Below, piece after piece: positions 36,599 to 46,248 of a stretch of DNA of 64,000 nt; positions within the stretch are counted from its first letter, which is position 1; every line of letters starts with the position of its first letter. This stretch comes from Paracoccaceae bacterium. GTDB taxonomy: Bacteria; Pseudomonadota; Alphaproteobacteria; Rhodobacterales; Rhodobacteraceae. Location of the stretch: contig CANNIA010000001.1 of the NCBI GenBank assembly GCA_947504705.1, positions 62,001-126,000 of the forward strand, read 5' to 3'. The notes under the pieces are model-generated. The model was not told where the DNA came from, did no database searches, and saw only the letters and a list, made by a program, of their open reading frames with translations. Made by a program: the position numbers and the translations under genes.

Positions 36599-36808
36599 AT
36601 GGGCATCGACAAGGAAAGCGACATCGCTGCGAATATCCAGATCGGACCCACCGAACTTGGCATGGTCCGCATCTATATCGAGGCCGAGGGTGGCATAGAA
36701 CTGCCGCTCGACTTTGATCCCGATGAGGCCGAGGAGATTGCCGAAGAGCTTCGCGCCGCCGCAGAAGCAGCCCGCGCAGCCGGCAGCGGCTCCAGGAAAC
36801 GCCGCTAG
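36599..36808 (+). CDS. Small acidic protein, DUF6324-like (69 aa)
   Basis: 69-residue soluble protein with a conserved-looking core (SDIAANIQIGPTELGMVRIY), an acidic DFDPDEAEEIAEELR segment, and an Ala-rich, basic-ended helix. I recognise this as a short family common in Rhodobacterales, probably DUF6324, but the family number is from memory. GAAGGAG lies upstream of the ATG. It converges with the MmcB gene, overlapping its stop by four bases. Function unknown. Confidence 0.8.
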   Translation: MGIDKESDIAANIQIGPTELGMVRIYIEAEGGIELPLDFDPDEAEEIAEELRAAAEAARAAGSGSRKRR

Positions 36809-37305
36809 GCCCCCGCTTCGGTCGCTACAGGCTCAGTCACCCAGGCAGCGACACCGGGGTCGCGCAGGCCCTGCAGACGGCCTGCAGCCGTTCTGGCAAA
36901 GGTCCGCAGCACCACCTTGCGCCTTGCCCCGGAAAGCGGCGTCTCGGGCGCCATGCGCACCACTTCGGCATCGTAAGGGTCGGCCAGGATCAGGCCGGTC
37001 TCCTCGGGCAGAAGCTCCACGGGAAAATCGCCATCCACGGCCCAGAAGAACCGGTCACACCAGTCCAGATAGCCCTGCCACTTGCGATCAGCACGGAAAT
37101 CCGCCCGACCGGATTTGCATTCGATCACCCATATCTCACCGCGCGGACCAAGGGCCATGACATCAACCCGCAGACCCGGCGCAGGCACAAGTTCTTCCAC
37201 GCAAACGAAATCCAAGGCCCGCAGCCCCCGGCAAACGCCGCGCTGCAAACGCTGCCCCGGCAGGGCTGGCAAGAATTCCACGGGTTGGCGCGCGCTGTTG
37301 TCCAT
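36805..37305 (-). CDS. mmcB: MmcB family DNA repair protein
   Basis: PD-(D/E)XK nuclease-fold protein of the MmcB family, named for mitomycin C sensitivity in Caulobacter. The core RVDVMALGPRGEIWVIECKS holds the Asp and Glu-x-Lys catalytic residues, followed by DFRADRKWQGYLDWCDRFFWAV and FPVELLPEETGLILADPY, all family hallmarks. I set the start at the ATG at 37305 (166 residues); an upstream in-frame TTG at 37323 is possible. It stands alone on the minus strand. Confidence 0.88.
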   Translation of the reverse strand: MDNSARQPVEFLPALPGQRLQRGVCRGLRALDFVCVEELVPAPGLRVDVMALGPRGEIWVIECKSGRADFRADRKWQGYLDWCDRFFWAVDGDFPVELLPEETGLILADPYDAEVVRMAPETPLSGARRKVVLRTFARTAAGRLQGLRDPGVAAWVTEPVATEAGA

Positions 37306-37323
37306 CCAAGGATCATGAACCAA

Positions 37324-37768
37324 AGGTGAACATCTGTCCAGCCTTGCGGCGCACCCGTCGGCCCCCTATGTTGACCAGTGGCGGGTGCTGCTCTTCGCGT
37401 GTGGGGCCAATTTTCCAGTGGCCGATAAGCAAGCGAACGGGGGCTGGCTCTGGCAGGATCCTGGTCCTGCTACCTGGCGCCCACCTGAGACCTCTGGCTC
37501 TCGGGAAAACCCCGGTCCTCACGGTTGCTGCGGGCCCGCCACCTTAGCGCTGGGCGCGCGTCCTGACGACGGCCTTGGCCGGAACAGGTACCAGCACAGG
37601 CTCACGCACGACCCGCCGTGAACAGCGATGCAATCAGAAAACCCGGCGCGACACACCAGAAGGAAATACGGACGAGCTTTCGCGCCCACCCTCCCTGTCG
37701 ACCCCAAAGCAGAACGCGCAGCCCGACTTGCCAAGACCGGATTGCGCCCGTCTGTCGCAAATGGCGCG
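37324..37768. other. 445-bp stretch without a recognisable gene
   Basis: No frame shows a familiar product, a good ribosome site with coding bias, a tRNA or a clear terminator. A 29-codon basic peptide frame (37544-37633, minus, TTG start) is the only hint of coding and is too weak to call. Confidence 0.5.
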
Positions 37769-38638
37769 TCAGGATTGCTCGCGGTTCCCCGGCATCCGCG
37801 CCTCGCGCAGCGCGCGCAACTCATCGGCGCTGGCCTTGGCCACAGATTGGACTTCGACCGACTCCCCCTTTGCCTTGCGCTGCATAATGCGGTCCCAAGC
37901 CAGAATTGCCGTCGCGCAGAACCAGCAGGTGCCCCACATCATGTAGGCAATCGCCAGCGTCAGGCCCAGCCAATCAATCGTGATCACCTGTTCAAGGGGA
38001 ACGCCGAATGCCTCATCGGCCACCATCAGCAGCCCCTTTGCGACGGAATCCACGATCACGGCCAGAAGATCCAGATAGACCAGCCCGGACAGCCAGACGA
38101 AGTTGGCGATCATCAGGCTGAAAAGTCCGCCGCCCATACCCGAGAACGGATCCGAATCCTGCCCGTTGGTCCTCGCTGCGTTGGCGGCGGCGGTCATCGG
38201 CACGGCCACCAAGGCGTTGTAAAACGTGATCAGAACCATAAAGGCCGCTGCCGCCAGTCCACCGGCATAGGGAACCGCGAAGATCGTCGGAATCTTCACG
38301 GTATCCGAAAAGCCAAGGGTCAGAAAAAGTCGACCAATGCCATAGGCCGCAATCATCAGCACGGTCCCCGAGACGAGATTGGTCACCCCCCAGGACAGGC
38401 TGGACTTGATCAACCGGAAAAAAGACGGCTCGCTGCCTTTTCCGTGGGCCGCAAGCGCGCAACGATAGCCCGCAAAGGTCACGAAGGTCGTGATGGTCAC
38501 CATAACCGGCAGCGCCATCAAAGGAAGAAGCATGAACAGCAGAAACGGCACGCTGACAATCAGCACCAGCGGCAAAACAAAAACATAGTGCCAAAGGGCG
38601 ACCAGTGACAGTGGCAGCGCCCGCAGAAACAGTGGCAT
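37769..38638 (-). CDS. Polytopic membrane protein, unknown function
   Basis: 289 residues with about six to seven predicted membrane helices: a long hydrophobic N-terminal stretch (8-62), further helices near 83-110, 125-150, 170-200 and 228-248, and a charged C-terminal tail from about 255. A small-residue patch (GQDSDPFSGMGGG) lies in a central loop. I do not recognise the family. It starts two bases after the pepF stop, so it is probably co-transcribed with that gene. Confidence 0.75.
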   Translation of the reverse strand: MPLFLRALPLSLVALWHYVFVLPLVLIVSVPFLLFMLLPLMALPVMVTITTFVTFAGYRCALAAHGKGSEPSFFRLIKSSLSWGVTNLVSGTVLMIAAYGIGRLFLTLGFSDTVKIPTIFAVPYAGGLAAAAFMVLITFYNALVAVPMTAAANAARTNGQDSDPFSGMGGGLFSLMIANFVWLSGLVYLDLLAVIVDSVAKGLLMVADEAFGVPLEQVITIDWLGLTLAIAYMMWGTCWFCATAILAWDRIMQRKAKGESVEVQSVAKASADELRALREARMPGNREQS

Positions 38639-38640
38639 GA

Positions 38641-40467
38641 TCAGGCCTCCATCGCCTCAAGTTCGTCAATAAAGCCCGCGATCATCGACAGGCCCTTGTC
38701 CCAGAAGGCCGGGTCTGACAGGTCCAACCCGAAGGGCGCAAGCAACTCCTTGTGGTGCTTCGACCCGCCCGCCCTAAGCATGTCGAAGTACTTCTCTTCA
38801 AACCCCGGCAACCCGCCCGCATAGGCCGCATAAAGCGCGTTCACGAGGCCGTCACCGAAAGCATAGGCATAGACGTAGAAAGGCGAATGCACGAAGTGGG
38901 GGATATAGGCCCAGAAGGTCTCATACCCGTCCATAAACTCAAAGGCATCGCCCAAGGACTGCGCCTGGACCGACATCCACAGCGCGTTGATGTCGTCCGG
39001 AGTCAGCTCTCCCTCGGCCCGGGCGGCGTGAAGCTTGCATTCAAAGTCATAGAAGGCGATCTGCCGGACCACCGTGTTGATCATGTCCTCGACCTTGCCC
39101 GCGAGCAGGGTCTTCTTTTCGGCCGGGGTCTTCGCCCCATCCAGAAGCTTGCGGAAGGTCAGCATCTCGCCGAACACGCTTGCCGTTTCGGCCAGCGTCA
39201 GGGGGGTGGAGGCCAACAGCTCACCCTGCCCCGCCGCCAGCACCTGATGCACGCCGTGGCCCAGCTCATGCGCCAGCGTCATCACATCGCGCGGTTTGCC
39301 AAGATAGTTCAGCATCACGTAAGGGTGGACCGTGGTCACCGTCGGGTGGGCAAAGGCGCCGGGGGCCTTGCCGGGCTTTACCCCCGCATCGATCCAGCCC
39401 TTCTCGAAGAAGGGTTTCGCCAGATCGGCCAGACGCGGGTCAAAGGCGGCATAGGCCTCGGTCACGGTCCGTTGCGCCTCGGCCCAGTCGACCAGCCGGG
39501 GCGGATCGATCGGCAGGGGGGCGTTGCGGTCCCAGACCTGCAGCTTCTCCAGCCCCATCCACTTGGCCTTAAGCCGGTAATATCGGTGCGATAGCTTCGG
39601 ATATGCCGCGACGACCGCATTTCGCAGCGCCTCGACCACCTCGGGTTCCACATGGTTCGACAGGTGCCGCCCGTGCTGGGGCGAAGGCATCTTGCGCCAG
39701 CGGTCGTGGATTTCCTTTTCCTTGCCCAGCGTGTTGTGGACCCGCGCGAACAGCTTCAGCTGCTTGCCAAACCCCTCTGCCAGCGCCCGCGCCGCCGCCT
39801 CGCGCCGCGGACGGGCCTGATCGGTCAAAAGGTTCAGCGTCGCTTCCAGGCTCAGCTCTTCGTTTTCACCCGCGACCTGGAACATCATCCCGGCCATCGT
39901 CTCGTCGAACAGCTTGTTCCAAGCGCTGGCCCCCACAACGCTTTCGTCATGCAGGAACTTTTCCAGCTCGTCCGACAACTGGTGCGGCCGCATCGCGCGC
40001 ATCCGGTCGAACACCGGCTTGTAGCGTGCCAAAGCCGCATTCGCCGCCAGAAGGCCTGCCAGATGGTCATCCTCCAACCGGTTGAATTCCAGGCTGAAGA
40101 ACACCAGCGGAGTCGTCGCGTCCGTCACCCGGCCTTCGGCATTGCCCATGAACTGCGCGCGCTCGGGGTCAATGGTATTCTGGTAATAGCGCAGGCCGGC
40201 AAAAGACATCAGCCGCCCGGCGATAATGTCGATCCGCTGATATTCCTCGACACAAGCCAGCATTCCGGCCGCATCCAGCGCCGCCAACTTGCCCTCATAG
40301 GCGCTGGCGAAAGCCGCACAGGCCCGCTCCAATTCGCCCATGTCGCGGGCAAATTCCGGGCCATCGGCGCTTGGGTAAAGGTCGGTCAAATCCCAATCCG
40401 GCAAATCACCGAACCCGCTGCCACTGGCATTGGCATCACGAACAAGCTTGGGCATTGGCAGGGTCAT
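38641..40467 (-). CDS. pepF: Oligoendopeptidase F (M3 metallopeptidase)
   Basis: Cytoplasmic zinc peptidase that cleaves oligopeptides of roughly 7-17 residues. The 608 residues contain the gluzincin motif HELGHGVHQ (His400, Glu401, His404), the downstream SVFGEMLTFRKLL with the third zinc-ligand Glu, and the M3 C-terminal signature YVYAYAFGDGLVNALY. The N-terminal PDWDLTDLYPSADGPEF is typical of PepF. Isolated from the upstream oxidoreductase gene by about 100 bases. Confidence 0.96.
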   Translation of the reverse strand: MTLPMPKLVRDANASGSGFGDLPDWDLTDLYPSADGPEFARDMGELERACAAFASAYEGKLAALDAAGMLACVEEYQRIDIIAGRLMSFAGLRYYQNTIDPERAQFMGNAEGRVTDATTPLVFFSLEFNRLEDDHLAGLLAANAALARYKPVFDRMRAMRPHQLSDELEKFLHDESVVGASAWNKLFDETMAGMMFQVAGENEELSLEATLNLLTDQARPRREAAARALAEGFGKQLKLFARVHNTLGKEKEIHDRWRKMPSPQHGRHLSNHVEPEVVEALRNAVVAAYPKLSHRYYRLKAKWMGLEKLQVWDRNAPLPIDPPRLVDWAEAQRTVTEAYAAFDPRLADLAKPFFEKGWIDAGVKPGKAPGAFAHPTVTTVHPYVMLNYLGKPRDVMTLAHELGHGVHQVLAAGQGELLASTPLTLAETASVFGEMLTFRKLLDGAKTPAEKKTLLAGKVEDMINTVVRQIAFYDFECKLHAARAEGELTPDDINALWMSVQAQSLGDAFEFMDGYETFWAYIPHFVHSPFYVYAYAFGDGLVNALYAAYAGGLPGFEEKYFDMLRAGGSKHHKELLAPFGLDLSDPAFWDKGLSMIAGFIDELEAMEA

Positions 40468-40568
40468 CGCGTTCTCCGGAAATCCATGACACTATCTAGG
40501 GCGGGATCGCGGCAGAGGGAAGCCGTCAGTCAAAGCGAAGACACCCGTCAGGGCGGATGAGCGGCCCC

Positions 40569-41552
40569 TCAGATCTCGACAGCCACCTCATAAACCCGGT
40601 CCATCATCGCCTGCGTGCCACGCACGAATTCCAGCGGGCAAGGATAGGCCACGCCGTCGCGGACCGAGCGATTGAAGGCCTCGACCTGCAGCGTGTACTG
40701 GTTCACGCCGGGGAAGCGGTCCACCGTCACCCGATTGCCCATCTGGTGCAGCTCCACACTCCCCAGATCATTGACGTTGGCGTTGAATGGCCCACCCTCC
40801 AGCCGGATCATCCCCTTGGTGCCCTGGAAGGTCGCCACCTGCCGGTTGTACATCCGCATCGAAGTCATCGAACCATAGGTGAACCGTCCCCCCGGTCCCT
40901 CCATAACTCCCGCAACCTGCGCGAAGGCGTCAATCCCGTTTTCGCGGTGAATGCGCGCCGACAGGTCCACCGGCTCGGCCCCAGTCACAAACCGGGTGCA
41001 GCCAAAGGTATAGACCCCGATGTCGCGCAAGGACCCGCCGCCGGTTTCCGGCTTGTTACGGATATTGCCGCCATCGGTCAGGTTGAAGGAAAACGCCACA
41101 TCGGCATGGACCAGCGTGCCGATTTCGCCTGCCTCAAACCATTCCCTCGCCCGCTGCCACTGCGGGTGATGCACGATCATATAGGCCTCGGCGGCCAAAA
41201 GCTTGGTGCGGTCGCGGGATGCGATGATCTGGTCGATCTCGCGCGCTTTCATAGCAATCGGCTTTTCGGTCAGCACATGCTTTCCGGCCGCCAGACATTT
41301 CAGCGTCCATTCCACATGCATGTGGTTCGGGAGCGGGATATAGACTGCGTCAATCGAGGGATCAGCCAGCAATGCCTCATAATCCGCATGCACCGTCAGG
41401 CCAGGGCAGAATGCGCTGAACCCTGCCGCCTTGGCCGGATCTGAGGTCGCAAGCGCCGCCAGCTCGGCCCCGCTGGCCGCATGAATTGCGGGCGCCATGT
41501 GATCTCGCGCGAACTTGGCCGCCCCCAGAATGCCCCAACGAACCGTTTTCAT
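40569..41552 (-). CDS. Gfo/Idh/MocA family oxidoreductase
   Basis: 327-residue NAD(P)-dependent sugar or cyclitol dehydrogenase. Rossmann motif WGILGAAKFA at the N-terminus, the EKPIAMK signature with its catalytic Lys, and a C-terminal domain with GGGSLRDIGVY. The start MKTVRWGILG at 41552 is preferred over one seven codons upstream. Substrate unknown; no sugar-catabolic neighbours are present. Confidence 0.9.
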   Translation of the reverse strand: MKTVRWGILGAAKFARDHMAPAIHAASGAELAALATSDPAKAAGFSAFCPGLTVHADYEALLADPSIDAVYIPLPNHMHVEWTLKCLAAGKHVLTEKPIAMKAREIDQIIASRDRTKLLAAEAYMIVHHPQWQRAREWFEAGEIGTLVHADVAFSFNLTDGGNIRNKPETGGGSLRDIGVYTFGCTRFVTGAEPVDLSARIHRENGIDAFAQVAGVMEGPGGRFTYGSMTSMRMYNRQVATFQGTKGMIRLEGGPFNANVNDLGSVELHQMGNRVTVDRFPGVNQYTLQVEAFNRSVRDGVAYPCPLEFVRGTQAMMDRVYEVAVEI

Positions 41553-41627
41553 AGCTACCCCCAAAGAAATCAATACATTGCCACTAGGCCAGATTCGCTG
41601 GACAAGTTCAACAGCCAGCGCCGGTTC

Positions 41628-42377
41628 CTAGCCCCGCTGCGACTTTCGCAGCGCACCCAGAGCCAGAAACAGCACCCCGGCCAAATAGGTCATACAGGTC
41701 GCCAATAGCGTGACCCAAGGATAGGTCATCAGCGCCGCCACAAAAACCACGGCTGCCACCAGCGCATAGCGCGCATTGTCCGTGGCAATCGTGATCCGCT
41801 TCATCGATGGCGTACGCACCCGGCTGATCATCAGTACGCCCACCGCCACCATCCAGGCCGCTACGAAGAACGGGTGCAGCACAACTTGGCTGTCGGTCGC
41901 ATAGGCGAGATAAATCGGCACCAGCGCCAGCAAAGCCCCCGCGGGCGAAGGCACGCCGATGAACACCGTCTTTTCCGCCGCCACACCGGGGCTGCGCGAG
42001 CCGACGTTGAACCGCGCCAACCGCAACATGCAGCAAACGGCATAGACCAGGCAGGCAATCCAGCCCAAACGCGCCTCGCCCTGCAGGTCCCACAGATACA
42101 GGACCAGCGCCGGGGTCACCCCGAAATTGACCAGGTCGCAGAGGCTGTCCAACTCCGCACCAATAGCGCTTTCCGATTTCAACATCCGCGCCAGACGACC
42201 ATCCAGCCCGTCAAGCACCGCCGCCACCCCGATCAGAAAGACCGCAAGCGCGAAATTGCCCGCAATGGCATAACGGATCGCTGTCAACCCGGAACACAGC
42301 GCCAGAATCGACACCAGGTTCGGCAACAGCTTCAGAAGCAAAAGCTCACGCGGGGCTTCGGCAGGGTCACGCGCCAT
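41628..42377 (-). CDS. pssA: CDP-diacylglycerol--serine O-phosphatidyltransferase
   Basis: Inner-membrane enzyme making phosphatidylserine, precursor of phosphatidylethanolamine. The CDP-alcohol phosphatidyltransferase motif D-G-x2-A-R-x8-G-x3-D-x3-D is complete (Asp59, Gly60, Ala63, Arg64, Gly73, Asp77, Asp81), preceded by LPNLVSILALCSGL. Multiple membrane helices, 249 residues. It starts three bases after the psd stop, so psd and pssA form one operon. Confidence 0.95.
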   Translation of the reverse strand: MARDPAEAPRELLLLKLLPNLVSILALCSGLTAIRYAIAGNFALAVFLIGVAAVLDGLDGRLARMLKSESAIGAELDSLCDLVNFGVTPALVLYLWDLQGEARLGWIACLVYAVCCMLRLARFNVGSRSPGVAAEKTVFIGVPSPAGALLALVPIYLAYATDSQVVLHPFFVAAWMVAVGVLMISRVRTPSMKRITIATDNARYALVAAVVFVAALMTYPWVTLLATCMTYLAGVLFLALGALRKSQRG

Positions 42378-42380
42378 GGA

Positions 42381-43073
42381 TCATTCCACCCGCGCCGCGC
42401 GGGCCGGGGTGTCCTGGCCGATATGCGCGATGACGGATTCGCCTCCGACCATGGTCTGGCCCAACGCGACCTGCGGATGCACACCTTCGGGCAGATAGAC
42501 ATCCAGACGGCTGCCAAATCGGATCAGCCCGAATCGCTCGCCGGTATGGACCCCGTCACCCGGACGCTTCCAGCACATGATCCGCCGTGCCACCAACCCG
42601 GCGATCTGCACCACCGCGATCTTGCGACCATCGGCGATTTCAATCGCCAGCGCGTTGCGCTCGTTGTCGGTTGACGCCTTGTCCAGCGAGGCGTTGAAGA
42701 ACTTTCCGGGCCGGTAGACCACCGCCGTGATCTTGCCCGCGATGGGCGCGCGGTTCACATGGCAGTTGAAGACCGACATGAACACCGACACCCGGACCAG
42801 CGCCTCGGGGCCCATGCCCAGCCCTTCTGGCGGCACTGCGCGCTCGATCAGGCTGACCACGCCATCCGCCGGGCTGACCAGAAGGCCCGCGTTCAACGGG
42901 ACCGACCGCTTGGGATCACGGAAGAAGTAATAGCACCAGATCGTGAGACCCAGACCAATCCAGCCCAAAGGCTCCCACAGCCAGAACAGCACCGCAGTGA
43001 TCGCGGCAAAGACGGGCACGAATTTCCACCCTTCGGGGTGCATCGGCTTGATGACGGTATCGATCATTCTCAT
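42381..43073 (-). CDS. psd: Phosphatidylserine decarboxylase proenzyme
   Basis: Pyruvoyl enzyme converting phosphatidylserine to phosphatidylethanolamine. The 230-residue short form has an N-terminal hydrophobic region (20-50), [14 protein letters not shown] with the catalytic His, and the self-cleavage site FGS at 186-188, where Ser188 becomes the pyruvoyl group. It precedes pssA. Upstream lies the hairpin repeat at 43.13 kb, then rpoH on the same strand. Confidence 0.97.
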   Translation of the reverse strand: MRMIDTVIKPMHPEGWKFVPVFAAITAVLFWLWEPLGWIGLGLTIWCYYFFRDPKRSVPLNAGLLVSPADGVVSLIERAVPPEGLGMGPEALVRVSVFMSVFNCHVNRAPIAGKITAVVYRPGKFFNASLDKASTDNERNALAIEIADGRKIAVVQIAGLVARRIMCWKRPGDGVHTGERFGLIRFGSRLDVYLPEGVHPQVALGQTMVGGESVIAHIGQDTPARAARVE

Positions 43074-43130
43074 GCGGCTTCACTATCCCCGCTTGGGCAA
43101 AGGATCAATTGAAACCTGCGGGCGTGGGGA

Positions 43131-43195
43131 CCGGAGTTTTCGAAAACTCCGGGCCGGACCGTTCGAAGGGTCCGGTGCAATTTCCATGCGGAAAT
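43131..43195. repeat. Three tandem hairpins between rpoH and psd
   Basis: In sequence: a perfect 22-nt palindrome centred on TTCGAA (43131-43152), a 22-nt palindrome with one mismatch, again centred on TTCGAA (43154-43175), and ATTTCC-atgc-GGAAAT (43180-43195). The first two have the same design as 31464-31508; the third matches the ftsW-leader hairpin (19 of 24 positions, reversed). It follows the rpoH stop by 14 bases and may end rpoH transcription. Confidence 0.75.
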
Positions 43196-43208
43196 CGTGG
43201 TCCGGCAA

Positions 43209-44102
43209 TCACGCCGGAACCACCATGCCCTTGCCGCGCGCCAGTTCGCGCATCTTCGCTTGCAGCTTCTCAAACGCCCGGACCTCGATCTGGCGAATGC
43301 GTTCACGGCTGACGCCATAGCTTTCCGACAGGTCCTCCAGCGTCACCGGCTCTTCCGACAGGCGGCGCTGCATCAGCACGTCCTTTTCCCGGTCGTTCAA
43401 CACCGTCATCGCCTGCGTCAAAAGCGCGCGACGGGCGTCAAGCTCGTCCTTGGCTTCATAGTCGCCGGCCTGATCGCTGTCTTCGTCTTCCAGCCAGTCC
43501 TGCCACTGCGCCCCGCCCTCTTCGCTGCCGACGGTCGCATTCAGCGACGCATCCGACCCCGACAACCGGCGGTTCATGTCAACGACTTCGGCCTCGGTCA
43601 CGTTCAGCTCGGTCGCAATCCGCGCCAGATTTTCCGGCCGCAGGTCGCCCTCTTCCAAGGCCCCGACCTTGGCCTTGGCCTTGCGCAGGTTGAAAAACAG
43701 CTTCTTCTGCGCCGATGTCGTCCCCAGCTTCACCAACGACCACGACCGCAGGATATATTCCTGGATCGAGGCGCGGATCCACCACATCGCATAAGTCGCA
43801 AGCCGGAAGCCCTTTTCCGGGTCAAACCGCTTGACCGCCTGCATCAACCCGACATTCGCCTCGGAAATCACTTCCGCCTGCGGCAGCCCATAGCCGCGAT
43901 AGCCCATCGCGATCTTGGCCGCGAGCCGCAGATGCGAGGTCACCATCTTGTGCGCCGCGCCCGAATCCTGATGGTCAACCCAGCGCTTGGCCAGCATGTA
44001 TTCTTCTTCCGGCTCCAGCAGCGGAAACTTGCGGATATCTTGCATGTACCGGTTCAGCCCCTGTTCCGGGCTTGGCGCGGGAAGGTTGGTATAGGTGCTC
44101 AT
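43209..44102 (-). CDS. rpoH: RNA polymerase heat-shock sigma factor (RpoHI type)
   Basis: Sigma-32 factor directing heat-shock transcription. The 297 residues start MSTYTNLPAPSPEQGLNRYM, like Rhodobacter RpoHI. Region 2 contains RLAAKIAMGYRGYGLP, the RpoH box is in QKKLFFNLRKAK, and region 4 ends SYGVSRERIRQIEVRAFEKL. The ATG at 44102 has GAGGGGG upstream. A 166-bp upstream spacer contains TTGCGA-17-TAAGTT, a weak promoter candidate. Rhodobacterales often have a second rpoH, not seen here. Confidence 0.97.
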   Translation of the reverse strand: MSTYTNLPAPSPEQGLNRYMQDIRKFPLLEPEEEYMLAKRWVDHQDSGAAHKMVTSHLRLAAKIAMGYRGYGLPQAEVISEANVGLMQAVKRFDPEKGFRLATYAMWWIRASIQEYILRSWSLVKLGTTSAQKKLFFNLRKAKAKVGALEEGDLRPENLARIATELNVTEAEVVDMNRRLSGSDASLNATVGSEEGGAQWQDWLEDEDSDQAGDYEAKDELDARRALLTQAMTVLNDREKDVLMQRRLSEEPVTLEDLSESYGVSRERIRQIEVRAFEKLQAKMRELARGKGMVVPA

Positions 44103-44268
44103 TCTTTGCCCCCTCATTGGCCCCGGTGCGATTGCGCCCCCGGGGAGGTACGTAACTTAAGGTAACTGCACCACGCTCGCAAGGGGTGCCCTATCACCTT
44201 TCGTTTAACGACAGATGAGCATTGCCCCGTCGTCGCAAAAGGTTTGTGACAGGGCATTCACGCCAATG

Positions 44269-46248
44269 TCAGATCGCCACCCGCTCGCCCAACTCGACCA
44301 CCCGGTCGCGCGGCAAGTGGTAAAAGTCCGACGGATCGGCAGCTATCCGGCTTAGGGCCACATAGATCTTGTCCATCACCAGTTCGACCCCATGGCCCGT
44401 CGCCACAGCGCGCCTGCGGCCCAGAAAGAAGGTCGAGGCCATTACGTCGAACTTCAGCCCCGCCCGCCGTGCATGGCCCATCGCCCGGCTGACATTCGGT
44501 GTCTCCATGAAGCCGAATCGCAGGATCAACCGCTGGAAGCAGCCGCCCAACTGTTCGACCGTCACCCGTTCCTCGGCCGTGGCATAGGGCACGCGCAGCA
44601 CCTCGACCGTCAGGAACACCGTCTGCTCATGCAGCACCCGGTTGTGTTTCAGGTTGTGCAGGAATGCCGAAGGCACAATGTCCGGGTCCCCGGTCAGAAA
44701 GAACGCCGTCCCCGGAATGACATGCGCCGACGATTTGCGCATCGATTTGACCAGTGACTTCACCGAAATCGCCAGCTTGTGCACCCGCGCCAGCATCCGC
44801 TGACTGCCCCGCCACCAGGCCGCCATCATCAACGCCATGAAAGCCGCGATCATGACCGGCACATAGCCGCCGTCAAAGAATTTCATCGCGTTTGAGGCAA
44901 AGAACGTCGCCTCGATCAGGAAGACCGGGGCCACGATCAGCATGCTCAAGAGCAAAGGGATCTTCATCGCCCGCCACAGGAACAGCGTGCCAAGGGTGGT
45001 TTCCAGCACCATGCTGCCGGTGACTGAAATCCCATAGGCCGAGGCAAGCGCCTCGGATGACCGGAACGACAGCACGAGCCCCAGCACACCAAACAGCAAG
45101 GTCCAGTTGATCGCGCCGATATAGATCTGGCCACTTGCACCTTCCGCCGTGTGCCGGATCGTCAAACGCGGCAAAAATCCCAGCTGAATGGCCCCGCGCG
45201 CCATCGAGAACGCGCCCGAAATCACCGCCTGGCTGGCAATCACCGTCGCCATTGTGGCCAAGGCCACCAACCACGGCAGAACCCCATCCGGGGCCAGCGC
45301 GAAAAAGGAATTCTCGGCCTTCTCCGGATCAGCCAGAACCATCGCCCCTTGGCCAAGATAGTTCAGCAAAAGCGACGGCAGCACCAGGATGAACCAGGCA
45401 AGCTTGATCGGACGGCGGCCAAAATGCCCCAGGTCCGCGTAAAGCGCTTCGCCCCCGGTGGCAGCCAGAAAGACCGCGCCCAGGACGACAAAGGCAACCC
45501 CGGAATGGTTGACCAGAAACGACACTGCCCAAAGCGGGTTGAACGCGGCCAGCACTTCGGGTGCCTTGCCGATATGCAGGATCCCCAATATCGCCAGCGA
45601 TAGGAACCAGACCACACAGATCGGGCCGAAAAGCTTGGCCATGCTTGCAGTTCCGCTGCGCTGCATCATGAACAATCCGACAATGATACCTACCGTCAGC
45701 GGCAGGACGAACGGGGCAAGCGACGGCAGCACCAGTTCCGCCCCTTCCACCGCCGACAGCACCGAAATCGCCGGCGTGATCGCCGCATCGCCCGCAAACA
45801 GCGCCGCCCCGCACAGCGCCAGCATCAAGACCGGAACCGACCGCTTGCCCGCCGCCAGACGCACCAGCGTGTAAAGCGACAAAATGCCCCCCTCGCCCCG
45901 GTTGTCGGCGCGCAGAAGGAAAAAGATGTACTTGACCGTCACGATCAGGAACAGCGTCCAGATCAGCAGTGACAGGATGCCCAGCACTTCCCCCGCCCCC
46001 GGATGCTCGGCCCCGGTCGCCCGCAAGGCTTCGCGGAAGGCATAGATCGGCGAGGTGCCGATATCGCCGTAAACCACCCCGATCGCCCCCAGCGTCAGCG
46101 CCGCGACGCCTTGGCCGTGGGCATCGTTCTGGTGGATGTCATCCTCGGCATCGGCCTCGGATTTCAGATAGTCCGCAATATCCAGCGCCTCTTCGTCGAA
46201 CAAAGGCAACTCGGGCTCATCGCCGCGTGGGAGCGGGTTGTCAATCAT
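44269..46248 (-). CDS. kup: KUP-family potassium transporter
   Basis: K+/H+ symporter of the KUP/HAK family with about 12 membrane helices and a long cytoplasmic C-terminal domain. Signatures are GAIGVVYGDIGTSPIYAFREAL near residues 58-79, NRGEGGILSLYTLVR, and GGEALYADLGHFGRRPIKLAW. An acidic N-terminal tail of about 48 residues precedes the first helix. 659 residues is a little longer than E. coli Kup (622). It lies between rpoH and the acquired-looking acyltransferase gene. Confidence 0.95.
   Translation of the reverse strand: MIDNPLPRGDEPELPLFDEEALDIADYLKSEADAEDDIHQNDAHGQGVAALTLGAIGVVYGDIGTSPIYAFREALRATGAEHPGAGEVLGILSLLIWTLFLIVTVKYIFFLLRADNRGEGGILSLYTLVRLAAGKRSVPVLMLALCGAALFAGDAAITPAISVLSAVEGAELVLPSLAPFVLPLTVGIIVGLFMMQRSGTASMAKLFGPICVVWFLSLAILGILHIGKAPEVLAAFNPLWAVSFLVNHSGVAFVVLGAVFLAATGGEALYADLGHFGRRPIKLAWFILVLPSLLLNYLGQGAMVLADPEKAENSFFALAPDGVLPWLVALATMATVIASQAVISGAFSMARGAIQLGFLPRLTIRHTAEGASGQIYIGAINWTLLFGVLGLVLSFRSSEALASAYGISVTGSMVLETTLGTLFLWRAMKIPLLLSMLIVAPVFLIEATFFASNAMKFFDGGYVPVMIAAFMALMMAAWWRGSQRMLARVHKLAISVKSLVKSMRKSSAHVIPGTAFFLTGDPDIVPSAFLHNLKHNRVLHEQTVFLTVEVLRVPYATAEERVTVEQLGGCFQRLILRFGFMETPNVSRAMGHARRAGLKFDVMASTFFLGRRRAVATGHGVELVMDKIYVALSRIAADPSDFYHLPRDRVVELGERVAI

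Noticed and set aside
37544-37633. 29-codon basic peptide frame (minus, TTG start)
   Set aside because: No ribosome site, no family, and too short to separate from chance.
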